From Demequina sp. NBRC 110052 (GTDB lineage Bacteria > Actinomycetota > Actinomycetes > Actinomycetales > Demequinaceae), in NCBI RefSeq assembly GCF_002090075.1, contig NZ_BBRI01000002.1, positions 620,001 to 684,000 on the forward strand: a DNA stretch of 64,000 bases. The letters are read 5' to 3'. The notes under the pieces were generated by a model. That model was given only the letters and a program-made list of their open reading frames with translations, was not told the DNA's origin and searched no databases. Each line of letters begins with the position of its first letter. Positions within the stretch are counted from its first letter, which is position 1. The position numbers and the translations under genes were made by a program. Of this stretch, positions 8,049 through 18,983 are shown piece by piece.

Positions 8049-8990
8049 CTAGTCCTCGTCCGACGCGGGCTTGCCCGCGGTGCTCGGCTTGCCCGCGCCT
8101 TCGGGAGCTCCGGTGCCCGTCACGTCGGGCTTGCCACCGCCGGGTGCCGCGCCCTCGTCTGCGGGCGCCGGCTGGTCATCCTCGGCAGGGGCTTCCTCCT
8201 GCTTGCCGGGCGCATCGTCAGACTTGCCGGGGGCGTCTGCGACGTCAGGGGTGGCGGCGTTCTCGCCGGCACCGGGGGCGTCCTCACCGCTCGCGTCGTC
8301 ATCGAAGATGCCGCGCGCGTGCTCGGCGACCGCCTGGCCGAAGTCCTTGCCGGTGAGCTCGGTCTCTGCCATGAAGCGGAGCATGTCGGCGACCTGAGTA
8401 CGGCGCTCGAGCGACTGCTCGGAGCCCTCCGACATCACCGACTCGGCAGCATGGAGCAGGCCAGCCAACGCGTCGGCGTCGGCCTCGTCAAGCTCGTCGG
8501 CGCCCTCGAGCGCGTCGATCGCCTCTTCCGAGGTCGCGAGCGCGCGCTCCACATCACCGCGCTCGAGCAGCACCATGACCTCGGCGAGGCGCTCCGTGGC
8601 TCCGCCGTCATTGATGCCGACGCGCTCCAACGCGCGGTCCAGACCGTACAGGGCATCGCCGGAGACAGAGCCGTCGACCTCGTCGGCGGCAGCGGCGCCA
8701 GCGACGCCGAAGACTGCGACGCCGGCGACCGCAAGCGCGGCCGTGAGGCGTCGAGTGAGACGACGGGGCGATCGCGACGCGCCGACCGGGCCGCCGTCAA
8801 GGGGGGCGGCGGCGGCCACGGCGGCGAGCCGGCCAGTGAAGGCGGCTACGTGCGCGTCGCTCGGCTCCAGGGCGTACGCATGGCGGATGCCGGCCACCGC
8901 GCCCGTGAGGGCGGCGAGGTCCGGATCCGTCGGCGTGCCTCCAGAGATAAGCGCGTCGACATCTGCGTCGGGGAATCGCTGTTCAGTCAT
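8049..8990 (-). CDS. Membrane protein with DUF5667-like domain, putative anti-sigma partner
   Basis: 313 aa. An N-terminal cytoplasmic segment of about 75 residues precedes one membrane span (about 80-102, LTAALAVAGVAVFGVAGAAAA). Outside lies a region with GDALYGLDRALERVGI, reminiscent of DUF5667, followed by a helical acidic section. The C-terminal 90 residues are a low-complexity Pro/Ala/Gly/Asp/Lys tail with PGK repeats. The gene starts 10 bases after an ECF sigma factor on the same strand, which suggests a membrane anti-sigma role, but no canonical zinc anti-sigma motif (HxxxCxxC) is visible. Confidence 0.7.
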   Translation of the reverse strand: MTEQRFPDADVDALISGGTPTDPDLAALTGAVAGIRHAYALEPSDAHVAAFTGRLAAVAAAAPLDGGPVGASRSPRRLTRRLTAALAVAGVAVFGVAGAAAADEVDGSVSGDALYGLDRALERVGINDGGATERLAEVMVLLERGDVERALATSEEAIDALEGADELDEADADALAGLLHAAESVMSEGSEQSLERRTQVADMLRFMAETELTGKDFGQAVAEHARGIFDDDASGEDAPGAGENAATPDVADAPGKSDDAPGKQEEAPAEDDQPAPADEGAAPGGGKPDVTGTGAPEGAGKPSTAGKPASDED

Positions 8991-9000
8991 CTCATCCCTG

Positions 9001-9585
9001 TCATCGCTCGCCGCCGCGCAAAGGTGACGCTGCTTCCGAAATCTCTTTTCGAAGGCTCTTCAGGGCCCTCGACTGGATCGCCTTGACCGCGTCCTCGGAC
9101 TTGCCGAGCACGCTCGCCGCTTCGGCCACCGAGAGGTCGCCGACGACGCGCAGCAGCAGCACGTCCTGCTGCACCTTGGTGAGATTGCGGATGATCGCTC
9201 CGACCTCGAGCATCGACATCTCATTCATGGCCTCGGTCTCGACGTTGCCGAGCCACTCCTCTTCCGCGCGCGCCTCTGCATACTCGCCGTCCACGGTCGC
9301 GACCTCACGTCCGCGCTTGCGGAACGCGTCCTGCATGCGCCGATGCGCGATCGTGAAGACCCACGAACGGAAGTCGCTCTCGTCACCGCTGAAGCGGTGA
9401 ATGTCACGGGCGACGGCGAGGAAGGTCTCCGACGCGAGGTCGTCAGGGTCGGGAGCTCCGCGGCCGGCGAGGTACCCGCGGACGGGCCCTGCGAGATCGC
9501 GGTAGAGGCTCTCCCAGGCCCACGCGGCTCCGGTGCGTGCGGCGGCGAGGATGGCATCGAAGTACGAGCCGAGAACCACCTGCAC
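9001..9585 (-). CDS. ECF-type RNA polymerase sigma factor
   Basis: 194 aa from GTG 9585, preceded by GGAAGGGG; an upstream in-frame start near 9732 would run into the tRNA terminator and is unlikely. Sigma region 2 is visible in DPDDLASETFLAVARDI and DFRSWVFTIAHRRMQDAFRKR, and region 4 in VQQDVLLLRVVGDLSVAEAA followed by a helix-turn-helix ending KSLRKEI. It is followed 10 bases later by a one-span membrane protein that is probably its regulator. The target regulon is unknown. Confidence 0.88.
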   Translation of the reverse strand: MQVVLGSYFDAILAAARTGAAWAWESLYRDLAGPVRGYLAGRGAPDPDDLASETFLAVARDIHRFSGDESDFRSWVFTIAHRRMQDAFRKRGREVATVDGEYAEARAEEEWLGNVETEAMNEMSMLEVGAIIRNLTKVQQDVLLLRVVGDLSVAEAASVLGKSEDAVKAIQSRALKSLRKEISEAASPLRGGER

Positions 9586-9723
9586 CCCCTTCCGCCCGCC
9601 GAGGTGGGCGCTGGCGCCGTCGCACAGGGGACCGCCCCCTGGCCGCACGACGAAGGTAACATCCCCACGGACGCGCACGTGGCCGCCCCTCACGGCAGTC
9701 GCTCTTCCTCGAGAATGAGAAAA

Positions 9724-9747
9724 GCTCCTCACCCAGAGGTGAGGAGC
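9724..9747 (-). terminator. Rho-independent terminator of tRNA-Glu
   Basis: Ten-base perfect stem (9724-9733 with 9738-9747), 4-base loop. Read leftward it is followed by TTTTCTC. It lies 8 bases beyond the tRNA-Glu 3' end. Confidence 0.85.
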
Positions 9748-9754
9748 GATCTGG

Positions 9755-9827
9755 TAGCCCCGACGGGATTCGAACCCGCGCTACCGCCTTGAGAGGGCGG
9801 CGTGCTAGGCCGCTACACAACGGGGCC
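9755..9827 (-). tRNA. tRNA-Glu (CTC anticodon)
   Basis: 73-base cloverleaf on the minus strand: acceptor GGCCCCG paired with CGGGGCT (G1-U72 wobble), anticodon stem CCGCC/GGCGG with loop CTCTCAA (anticodon CTC), and T-arm GGTTCGAATCC. No encoded CCA. A terminator follows at 9724-9747. Confidence 0.95.
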
Positions 9828-9988
9828 CTAGCTGCATCCGTCCACCCACACGGGCGGCTGGCGCGAGATAAGACTGTACAGCACTGAAGGCACCTCCTCC
9901 AAATCCGCTCGCGATCGTCCGCAAGGCGGAGGAATATGCCCAGATCCCATTCTCAAGGACGATGCCACCATGCGCGCGAGGCACCACG

Positions 9989-11050
9989 ATGAACGCCATG
10001 CGCACTCACACCCTCGACACCGCCGCCCTGGATCGCATCGCACGCAAGTACGCGGACCGCTCGGACACGAACGAGGTGCGCTTCGCCCTCGCCTCCGGTA
10101 AGTCCGAACTCGAATGGAGCTGGACCGAGGAGGGCGCCCGCGAGCCGTTCTTCCTCGCCAGCATCACCAAGCTCTTCACGACGACGATCCTGCTGCAGCT
10201 ACGAGCAGAGGGGGCGTTGGGCCTCGACGACACTGCCGCCTCTCACCTCGCGGCTGGCACCCTCGCAGGACTGCACGTGCTCGACGGTCACGATGTGAGT
10301 GCAGCGCTCACGATCGCCCAGCTCATGTCCCACACCACCGGCCTGCCCGACTACTTCGAGGGCAAGCGGCGCGACGGCAGCAGGCTGATCGATGAGCTCG
10401 CACGAAAGGATCGCGGCTGGCCCACCGGCGCGGCGCTCGACATGGCTCGCGGGATGCGCCCCGCGTTCGCGCCAGGGACGCCTGGCAAGGCGCTGTACTC
10501 GGACACGAACTTCCAGGTGCTGCAGCTCGTCATCGAGAGCCTTGACGGCCGCCCCTATGCGGAGTCGGTACAGGCGCGGATCGCGAAGCCCCTGGGTCTG
10601 GACCAGACGTTCGTCTTCGCCGAGTCCTCGCTGGATCGCTACCCGGACATCGCGGGGATCCTGAGCGGCGCCGCGCCCTTCGAGGCTCCCCACGCCATGG
10701 CGTCGTTCCAGGCGGATGGCGGTGCCGTCTCGACCGCGCCCGAGGCTCTGCGCTTCCTGAGGTCATTCATGCGGGGCGAGCTGTTCCCCGCGGCAGACCT
10801 CGACGAGATCACCTCCACCTGGCGGCGGGTGATGATGCCGCTCACCTACGGCACCGGCATCATGCGCTTCTCCGTTCCCCGGTACATGACGCTCAAGGCG
10901 GTGCCGGAGATGATCGGCCACTCCGGCGCGAGTGGGACGCTGCTCTACTACGTGCCGTCAAAGGACGTATACCTCGTAGGTGCCCTCAATCAGCTCACCA
11001 AGCGCTCGATGCCGTACCGCGCGGCGAGTGAGCTGCTCGGCGCGATCTGA
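9989..11050 (+). CDS. Serine hydrolase of the beta-lactamase/class C family
   Basis: About 353 aa from ATG 9989; an upstream ATG at 9962 and a later one at 10001 are also possible. It has SITK (SxxK nucleophile motif, about residue 57), YSDTN (YxN) and GHSGASG (third motif) in the order expected of class C beta-lactamase-like enzymes and DD-peptidase homologues. There is no signal peptide or membrane span, so it probably acts in the cytoplasm as an esterase or hydrolase rather than as a secreted beta-lactamase. It is a single gene between tRNA-Glu and a motif-bearing terminator. Confidence 0.85.
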   Translation: MNAMRTHTLDTAALDRIARKYADRSDTNEVRFALASGKSELEWSWTEEGAREPFFLASITKLFTTTILLQLRAEGALGLDDTAASHLAAGTLAGLHVLDGHDVSAALTIAQLMSHTTGLPDYFEGKRRDGSRLIDELARKDRGWPTGAALDMARGMRPAFAPGTPGKALYSDTNFQVLQLVIESLDGRPYAESVQARIAKPLGLDQTFVFAESSLDRYPDIAGILSGAAPFEAPHAMASFQADGGAVSTAPEALRFLRSFMRGELFPAADLDEITSTWRRVMMPLTYGTGIMRFSVPRYMTLKAVPEMIGHSGASGTLLYYVPSKDVYLVGALNQLTKRSMPYRAASELLGAI

Positions 11051-11054
11051 CCGC

Positions 11055-11108
11055 GCCCGACGCCCTCCTCACCTTCGCGCGACCGCTCCCCCGACCCCGG
11101 CGTCGGGC
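11055..11108 (+). terminator. Inverted repeat after the serine hydrolase (GCCCGACGC arms)
   Basis: GCCCGACGC at 11055-11063 pairs with GCGTCGGGC at 11100-11108; a further copy of the motif lies at 11128-11136. It starts 5 bases after the stop codon. Confidence 0.55.
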
Positions 11109-11146
11109 CTACGAAAGCCTTGCTCTCGCGTCGGGCGTTATGTAAA

Positions 11147-11167
11147 GTTGAGTCATCAACGCTCAAC
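11147..11167. promoter_or_regulatory. HAIR box (HspR operator) upstream of clpB
   Basis: GTTGAGT-N7-GCTCAAC matches the HAIR consensus CTTGAGT-N7-ACTCAAG, including the 7-base spacer. It lies 27 bases before the clpB start. HspR should repress clpB here until heat or unfolded-protein stress. hspR itself is not in the window. Confidence 0.88.
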
Positions 11168-11193
11168 TTATCGTCACGCCCTAGGAGGACATC

Positions 11194-13359
<2,166 letters not shown>

Positions 13360-13412
13360 CCCGCCCGTATGCACGCGTTCGCTCCGCCTTGACAGTCCGC
13401 CCTCTGACAGTT

Positions 13413-13493
13413 CGAACCAATTCGGCAGCCGACACCCCGGCCCAGAGCCCGCTGAGGGCTCCGCAGCCGGGGTGTCGGGCTCAGATTGGTTCG
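13413..13493. repeat. 81-base nested inverted repeat after clpB
   Basis: Outer arms CGAACCAAT/ATTGGTTCG (13413-13421, 13485-13493) and perfect inner 13-base arms (13429-13441 with 13466-13478) surround a third small stem GAGCCC/GGGCTC. It may terminate clpB or be a mobile repeat unit. Confidence 0.6.
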
Positions 13494-13549
13494 GAGTGTC
13501 CGGAGAGGGGTGGGGGCGATCGGAGTTGCACCACGGCCGGGAAAGCAGA

Positions 13550-13573
13550 AAGACCCTCCCGAAGGAGGGTCTT
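13550..13573 (-). terminator. Rho-independent terminator of tRNA-Gln
   Basis: Ten-base perfect stem (13550-13559 with 13564-13573), 4-base loop, followed leftward by TTCTGCTTTC. It directly abuts the tRNA-Gln 3' end. Confidence 0.82.
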
Positions 13574-13576
13574 GCG

Positions 13577-13648
13577 CTGGCCTACAAGGACTCGAACCTC
13601 GACTGGCGGTACCAGAAACCGACGTGCTGCCAATTACACCATAGGCCA
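13577..13648 (-). tRNA. tRNA-Gln (CTG anticodon)
   Basis: 72-base cloverleaf on the minus strand: acceptor TGGCCTA/TAGGCCA, anticodon loop TTCTGGT (anticodon CTG) and T-arm GGTTCGAGTCC. No encoded CCA. A terminator follows immediately. Confidence 0.93.
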
Positions 13649-13709
13649 ATGGTTCGGGGACCGAACCGGGTATCTACTGTACCGGAAGAACCCCGCTCAC
13701 CCAAACCGC

Positions 13710-14177
13710 CTACGCCTCGGCGTGGGCGACCGCGTCGAGGACGACCACTCCGGTCTCGTCGGCGCCACAGTAGCCACCGAAGGATGAGAAGTAGCTGTCG
13801 GGGTTGTCGCCGTCGGGCAGATCGGTCAGTTCCACGAGCACGCCCGCACCCACGAGCGCGTCACCGTCGTAGTAGCGCGACCCGTCCGCGATCACTCCCC
13901 CATTGTCCGCAAGCTCCGAGTCAGGGGGCCACACGATCCACGGCGACGTGCCGTCGTCGATCAGCAGGCGCAGGCAGCCGTTGCTCGCGATGCTGACAGT
14001 TCCCCGGATCGGCTCGCGCACGCCCTCGACCTGATCTGGCGACTGCAACTGAGCCACGCCGAACCCTGCTTCGGCTGACTCGTCAGTCACGCCGTCGGCC
14101 CCGCACGCCGCGAGCGTCAGAGCCGTCGCGACCGCGACGACGCCAGCAAGAGCCCGCCGCATTCCCCCTGTTCCCAT
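13710..14177 (-). CDS. Putative lipoprotein of unknown function
   Basis: About 155 aa from ATG 14177 (a start at 14162, just after AGGGGGA, is also possible). A signal peptide ends in a lipobox LAAC (ATALTLAAC), so the mature protein would be attached to the outer face of the membrane. The mature part contains strands such as IRGTVSIASNGCLRLLIDDG and ends with SSFGGYCGADETGVVVLDAV; three cysteines may form a disulfide. No family recognised. It starts 4 bases after the stop of the membrane protein upstream, so the two are probably coexpressed. Confidence 0.7.
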   Translation of the reverse strand: MGTGGMRRALAGVVAVATALTLAACGADGVTDESAEAGFGVAQLQSPDQVEGVREPIRGTVSIASNGCLRLLIDDGTSPWIVWPPDSELADNGGVIADGSRYYDGDALVGAGVLVELTDLPDGDNPDSYFSSFGGYCGADETGVVVLDAVAHAEA

Positions 14178-14181
14178 GCGC

Positions 14182-15141
14182 TTACGGTACAGCGGGAGCC
14201 TCCGCATCAGCGGGGCACCACGACTCTTCGAGCGCGGCGTGGATGTCGAAGGCAGGCCCGCGCCGCGGCCCGTCGAAGTTGATCAGATCGGTCCCGATCG
14301 AGAGCGATGCCTGCACGTCACCGCACACCACCGGGTTCGCGGGCGTGCCCCACAGCACCGCCATCTCGTGCGCGACCCCCGCGGGCTCCACGCGGATCAC
14401 GATCGCCTCGCCGTCCACGGTGGATCCCCATGCCTGCCGGTAACCTTCTGCCTCGTCGATGCCGCCTGCACGCCACGTCGACGCGGACCCTGCGATAGCG
14501 ATGGCCGAGTCCAGAAGCGCCGACGCGTCGGGAGCAAGCGCCTCCTCGCCGCCCGGCGACGACGCGGCGAGGTAGATGGAGAGCAGCTCGGCCGGGTTGG
14601 CATCGGCCCACAGAGAGTCGGAGACGTAGGTGGCGAACGCGGCATCGCCGCGCGCCTGATCGACCGCGGCGTCGATGGCTGCCCTGTCCTGGAGGTCGAG
14701 GATGGGTCGCCACACCATGCAGCCGCCGTCCTCGATCGAGCGCACCATCGCGTCGGCGTATTCGCTGGTCGGCAGGTCGCGCGGAATGTAGCGCGCGAAC
14801 GATTCAGGGCGCGACGCCTCGACGTCCAGGAGCGCGGCCACCTCGGCGACCCGGTCCCGGTAGGCGACCAGGCTCGGATAGGACTCGAGGCCTCGCTCGT
14901 TGAGGCACTCCGCCATCCGCGCTGTCGACAGCCACTCCGTGTACGCGAGCGCCGTCGCGTCCATCGCGGCGCGCTGCTCGAGTGCGTCCGGGGCCGCGTC
15001 ATCGTCGTCGGTCAATGCCGCGAAGACCGCCCACACGACCGCTGCGGCGACGACCACGACTGCGGCGACCACGCGCGCGGCGCGATGCCTGCGGCGAGGC
15101 GTGACCTCCACCGCCTCGTCCGTGGCAGAGATGAGCGGCAT
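14182..15141 (-). CDS. One-span exported protein of unknown function
   Basis: 319 aa from ATG 15141, with GGGGTGAT just before it. Residues 1-24 are cytoplasmic (PRRRHRAARV), residues 25-43 a strongly hydrophobic Val/Ala span, and the rest an extracytoplasmic helical domain after an acidic DDDDAAPD linker. It has pairs of Cys (AECLNERG, GGCMVWRP, VVCGDV, SWCPAD) that could form disulfides. No known domain recognised. It is coupled to a downstream lipoprotein gene, and both follow the gltX gene group on the same strand. Confidence 0.7.
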   Translation of the reverse strand: MPLISATDEAVEVTPRRRHRAARVVAAVVVVAAAVVWAVFAALTDDDDAAPDALEQRAAMDATALAYTEWLSTARMAECLNERGLESYPSLVAYRDRVAEVAALLDVEASRPESFARYIPRDLPTSEYADAMVRSIEDGGCMVWRPILDLQDRAAIDAAVDQARGDAAFATYVSDSLWADANPAELLSIYLAASSPGGEEALAPDASALLDSAIAIAGSASTWRAGGIDEAEGYRQAWGSTVDGEAIVIRVEPAGVAHEMAVLWGTPANPVVCGDVQASLSIGTDLINFDGPRRGPAFDIHAALEESWCPADAEAPAVP

Positions 15142-15205
15142 GATCACCCCAGCGTAGGTGGGCGCGCGCGGCCGCGCCAGGGCCGCCGTCGTGCAGAGGT
15201 TCGGC

Positions 15206-15949
15206 TCAGCGCAGCAGGTCCGCGAGCTGTTCGAGAGATCCGATGCGCACCAGCCCGTCGCGAGGCACGCCGTCTCCCGCGAGCCCCTCGACATCCCGCG
15301 CGTGGGACCCGGGCCGCTCGATCCAAACGCCAAGGCCGAGCCCTGCATCGCGCGCGCCGAGCGGGTCCACGTCGAACTCGTCGCCGACGTAGGCCACCTC
15401 AGCGGGCTCGAAGCCCAGGCGCGAGCACGCCAGTTGGAAGACACGCGGGTCGGGCTTGCCGACGCCGAGGGTGTCCACGCCCACGAGCATCGGCACGCGA
15501 GACAGGCCGCACTGTGCGAGTTTGAGCTCCTGGTAGGCATGGTCGGCGTTCGAGAGCCCTCCGTACGGCACGCCGAGCGCGTCGAGCGCATCCAGCGCGA
15601 CCGCAGCGTCGGGGTGGGGCGCCCAGCCCTCGCGGAAGTAGCGCTCGAAGGCCTCGTCCCACCGCTGGTAGGCGTCGTCGTCGAGGTGCGGCCCGCCGAA
15701 CTCGACGTGCAGGTCGTTGGCGCGCAGGTGGCGCTGCTCGCGGTGGCTCATCTCGCCGCGGGTGTGCGCCCGGTACGAGCCGTGGCGGTCGTCGCGCCAG
15801 AAGCGCACGAGCTCCTCGTGGTCCACTCCAGAGTCGAGGTAGTCGACGGCGACGGAGGCGAGCGCGTGGCGGAAGGCCCCGCGGGTGTCGACGAGCGTGT
15901 CGTCCACATCGAACAGGACGGCGCGAATCTCAGGCACGGGGCAGCTCAC
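15206..15949 (-). CDS. HAD-family hydrolase
   Basis: 247 aa. Motif I is VLFDVDDTLVDT (nucleophile and acid Asp), a long alpha-helical cap follows (about 25-110), motif II is YGGLSNAD, and motifs III and IV are KPDPRVF and AYVGDEFDVDPLGA. This matches small phosphatases of the HAD IA group. The substrate is not predictable. The start overlaps the end of the GNAT gene by 20 bases, so the two are cotranscribed. Confidence 0.87.
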   Translation of the reverse strand: MSCPVPEIRAVLFDVDDTLVDTRGAFRHALASVAVDYLDSGVDHEELVRFWRDDRHGSYRAHTRGEMSHREQRHLRANDLHVEFGGPHLDDDAYQRWDEAFERYFREGWAPHPDAAVALDALDALGVPYGGLSNADHAYQELKLAQCGLSRVPMLVGVDTLGVGKPDPRVFQLACSRLGFEPAEVAYVGDEFDVDPLGARDAGLGLGVWIERPGSHARDVEGLAGDGVPRDGLVRIGSLEQLADLLR

Positions 15950-16547
15950 GTCCCTTCATGGCCTCGAGCCACCGGGCGCGGGTGAGCCGCATCTCGATCC
16001 AGTCCTCCTCGTCCTCGTGATACGAGCCACTGACCAGGAAGCCAGCCTTCTCGTAGACGCGCTGCGCGCGCGGGTTGCGGGCGAGCACGCTGAGCGTGAG
16101 CGCGTCGAGGTGCAGCGTGGAGAACGCGTGGAGGCATGCGAGCAGCGTGGCCTCGGTGCCGAGCCCTCGCCCGAACCACGCAGGCCCGCGCAGGGAGATG
16201 CGGAAGTTCGCGCTGCGGAGATCCACGTCGCGCTCGTTGATGACGACCTCGCCCGCGTACTCGCCTGAGGACGCCTCCTCGATGACCCAGTCGATGCGGT
16301 CCTCGGCGTCGATGATCTTGGCCACCCACGCCTCGGTCTGCTCGCGCGTGAAGGTGCCCTTGGTCGCGGTGAGGTCGGTGCCCTCGGCGTCGTGCACCAT
16401 CTCCCACAAGGCGTCGACGTCGGCGCCGCGGTACGGCCGCAGGGTGATGCGGTCGCCACGCAGCGTCGGCGTGGGCCAGGCCGGATCGTCCAGGCCCGAC
16501 GCGGCGGCAGCCTCGCCGTAGCCCGTCACCTCGCGCTCGTCGGCCAC
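15930..16547 (-). CDS. GNAT family N-acetyltransferase
   Basis: 205 aa. The start of the fold (ITLRPYRGADVDALWEMVHD), the RimJ/RimL-like SGEYAGEVVINERDVDLRSA strands, the acetyl-CoA loop around RGLGTEATLLACLHAF and the NPRAQRVYEKAGFLVSG signature are all visible. It probably acetylates a protein N-terminus or a small molecule. It lies 6 bases downstream of gltX and overlaps the HAD gene. Confidence 0.88.
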   Translation of the reverse strand: MADEREVTGYGEAAAASGLDDPAWPTPTLRGDRITLRPYRGADVDALWEMVHDAEGTDLTATKGTFTREQTEAWVAKIIDAEDRIDWVIEEASSGEYAGEVVINERDVDLRSANFRISLRGPAWFGRGLGTEATLLACLHAFSTLHLDALTLSVLARNPRAQRVYEKAGFLVSGSYHEDEEDWIEMRLTRARWLEAMKGRELPRA

Positions 16548-16553
16548 GGGAAC

Positions 16554-18035
16554 CTACAGCGTGGCGCGGAGGCGGCGGAGCCGGTTCAGCGACTTGTCGC
16601 GCCCCAGGATCTCCATGGACTCGAACAGCGGCGGCGATACCTGACGGCCGGTGACGGCGACGCGCAGGGGACCGAACGCGAAGCGCGGCTTGATGCCCAT
16701 CTCGTCCACGAGCTTCGCGCGCAGCGCCTCCTGCTGCGAGTCCGGCGAGAAGTCCTCGAGCGGCTCGAGCACCGCGAGCGCGGCATCGAGGATCTCGGTG
16801 GCGTTCTCGGGCAGCTTGGCGACCGCGGTCTCATCGAACTCGATCTGCGAGTCGGCGAGGAACAGGAAGCCGAGCATGCCGGGCGCCTCGCCGAGAAGGT
16901 TCATGCGGGTCTGCACCAGCGGCGCTGCCTCGGCAAGCGTCTGCTCCTCATGGGGCGTGAGCCCGCCCACCTCCGGCGACCCGACCAGGCCTGCCGCGTG
17001 CAGGTATGGCACGAGGCGCGAGACGAAGTCGCCCATGGGCAGCATGCGCATGTGGTCGCCGTTGATCGCCTCGGCCTTCTTCAGGTCGAACCGTGCGGGC
17101 GTAGCGGTGCAGTCGGCGATGTCGAACGCGGCGATCAGCTCGTCGCGCGTGAAGATGTCACGGTCGGGGGCGATGCTCCAGCCCAGCAGCGCGAGGTAGT
17201 TGAGCAGCCCCTCGGGGAGGAACCCGCGCTCGCGGTGGTGGAACAGGTTGGATTCGGGGTCGCGCTTCGAGAGCTTCTTGGTGCCCTCGCCGAGCACCAT
17301 CGGCATGTGCGCGTACTCGGGCACCTGGTCGGCGATGCCGAGCTCGACCATGGCGCGCCACAGCACCACCTGGCGGGGCGTCGAGGCCAGGAGGTCCTCG
17401 CCTCGCAGCACGTGCGTGATCTTCATGAGCGCGTCGTCCACGGGGTTGACGAGCGTGTACAGGGGCACGCCGTTAGCGCGCACGATCACGTAGTCGGGCA
17501 CGGAGCCCGCGGGGAAGGTCACCTCGCCGCGAATGAGGTCGTTGACGGTGATGTCCTCGTCCGGCATGCGCATGCGGAGCACGGGCTCGCGGCCCTCCGC
17601 GCGGAAGGCGGCCTTCTGCGCGTCGGTGAGGTCGCGGTCGTAGCCGTCGTAGCCCAACTTGGGGTCGCGTCCCGCCGCCTTGTGGCGTGCCTCGACCTCC
17701 TCGGGGCTCGAGAAGGACTCGTAGGCGTAGCCACCCTCGACCAGCTGGCGCACCACGTCGGCGTGGAGCTCGTGGCGCTCGCTCTGGCGGTACGGACCGT
17801 AAGGTCCGCCGATGTCGGGCCCCTCGTCGTACGTGATGCCCAGCCAGTTCATCGCGTCGAGCAGCATCTCGTAGCTCTCCTGCGAGTCGCGTGCGGCGTC
17901 GGTGTCCTCGATGCGGAACACCATGTCGCCGCCCATGTGGCGCGCGTAGGCCCAGTTGAACAGGGCGGTGCGGACCATGCCCACGTGGGGCAGGCCGGTG
18001 GGCGAGGGGCAGAAGCGGACGCGGACCTTGCTCAT
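16554..18035 (-). CDS. gltX: Glutamyl-tRNA synthetase
   Basis: 493 aa, full length. The HIGH-like motif is [10 protein letters not shown] (residues 11-20), and the KMSKS equivalent is KKLSKRD (about 250). The catalytic Rossmann domain, [12 protein letters not shown] and the helical anticodon-binding C-terminus are complete. It charges tRNA-Glu, and also tRNA-Gln if GatCAB is used, as is usual in actinobacteria. Both tRNA-Glu and tRNA-Gln genes lie within 9 kb. It is preceded by a fumarylacetoacetase-like gene on the same strand with a hairpin in the 99-base gap. Confidence 0.97.
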   Translation of the reverse strand: MSKVRVRFCPSPTGLPHVGMVRTALFNWAYARHMGGDMVFRIEDTDAARDSQESYEMLLDAMNWLGITYDEGPDIGGPYGPYRQSERHELHADVVRQLVEGGYAYESFSSPEEVEARHKAAGRDPKLGYDGYDRDLTDAQKAAFRAEGREPVLRMRMPDEDITVNDLIRGEVTFPAGSVPDYVIVRANGVPLYTLVNPVDDALMKITHVLRGEDLLASTPRQVVLWRAMVELGIADQVPEYAHMPMVLGEGTKKLSKRDPESNLFHHRERGFLPEGLLNYLALLGWSIAPDRDIFTRDELIAAFDIADCTATPARFDLKKAEAINGDHMRMLPMGDFVSRLVPYLHAAGLVGSPEVGGLTPHEEQTLAEAAPLVQTRMNLLGEAPGMLGFLFLADSQIEFDETAVAKLPENATEILDAALAVLEPLEDFSPDSQQEALRAKLVDEMGIKPRFAFGPLRVAVTGRQVSPPLFESMEILGRDKSLNRLRRLRATL

Positions 18036-18101
18036 ATCGGTGATGGTTCGTCTCTCGGTGGTGGTGGCTGGCGGATGCAGTGGTGTCGGCGGGAGAGGCC
18101 C

Positions 18102-18122
18102 GACGCGGGGGTGGCCCGCGTC
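18102..18122 (-). terminator. Hairpin between the FAH-family gene and gltX
   Basis: GACGCGGG (18102-18109) pairs with CCCGCGTC (18115-18122); the left arm overlaps a GCCCGACGC motif copy at 18098. It could attenuate read-through into gltX. Confidence 0.4.
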
Positions 18123-18134
18123 CGGCAGGTACGG

Positions 18135-18920
18135 CTAGCGGCGCAGGACGGGGTTGCGCAGCACGCCGAGGTCTTCGATCTCGACCTCGACGACGTCGCC
18201 GTGGTCGACGCGGGAGACGCCCGCGGGAGTGCCGGTGAGGATGACGTCGCCCGGCAGGAGCGTCGTGACCTCGGAGACCATGGAGACGGCGTGGAGCACG
18301 TCGACGAGCATGTCCTGCGAGGTGCCGTCCTGCGCGGTCTCGCCGTTGATGCGCGAGCCGATGCGGACGTCGTCGTGGGCCAGCTCGGTCTCGATCCACG
18401 GGCCGAGCGGCAGTGACGAGTCGAACGCCTTGGCGCGGAACCACTGGTTCTCCTCGCGCTGGACGTCACGCGCGGTCACGTCGTTGGCGCAGGTGAAGCC
18501 GTAGATGTACTGCTCGGCGTTCTCGGGCGACACTTCCTTGCACACACGCCCGATGATGATCGCGAGCTCGGCTTCGATCTGCACGTCCTCGCTGTAGTGC
18601 GGCAGCACGATCGGGTCGTCGGGCCCGACGACGGCAGTGTTCGGCTTGAGGAACAGCGTGGGAAGCGAGGGCGCCTCGGTCTGACCCATCTCGCGCGCGT
18701 GCGCTTCATAGTTCTTGCCGAGGCACACGACCTTCGAGCGCGGGATCACCGGCGCGAGCAGTCGCACCTCGTCCGCGTGGAGCGGCACGCGCTCCCCCGT
18801 CGGCTGTCCCGGCACATACATGGGGTCGCCGGTGAGGACGACGAGCTCCTCGGCTCCGTCCTCGCCGTCGACGATCGCGTAGCGGGGCTCGTCTCCGGTG
18901 GTGAATCTGGCGATACGCAT
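18135..18920 (-). CDS. Fumarylacetoacetate hydrolase family protein
   Basis: 261 aa from ATG 18920. The family core is clear: VVCLGKNYEAHAREMG, TLFLKPNTAVVGP, the metal-binding IEAELAIIIG with two Glu, YGFTCANDVTARDVQ, FDSSLPLGPW and LLPGDVILTGTPAGVS. Members hydrolyse or decarboxylate acylpyruvates and related 2-keto acids using Mg2+. The exact substrate is not deducible. In many actinobacteria this gene sits next to gltX, as here, without an obvious functional link. Confidence 0.92.
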   Translation of the reverse strand: MRIARFTTGDEPRYAIVDGEDGAEELVVLTGDPMYVPGQPTGERVPLHADEVRLLAPVIPRSKVVCLGKNYEAHAREMGQTEAPSLPTLFLKPNTAVVGPDDPIVLPHYSEDVQIEAELAIIIGRVCKEVSPENAEQYIYGFTCANDVTARDVQREENQWFRAKAFDSSLPLGPWIETELAHDDVRIGSRINGETAQDGTSQDMLVDVLHAVSMVSEVTTLLPGDVILTGTPAGVSRVDHGDVVEVEIEDLGVLRNPVLRR

Positions 18921-18983
18921 GGGCTCCAGCCTAGTGCCCAGCCCACCGCGCGCGCCGTGCCCGCCCGTGCCTACGATGGCGGC

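Noticed and set aside
9586..9732. Longer sigma factor starting at 9732
   Set aside because: The extra 49 residues lack sigma-like sequence and the start lies in the tRNA-Glu terminator; GTG 9585 has a GGAAGG site.
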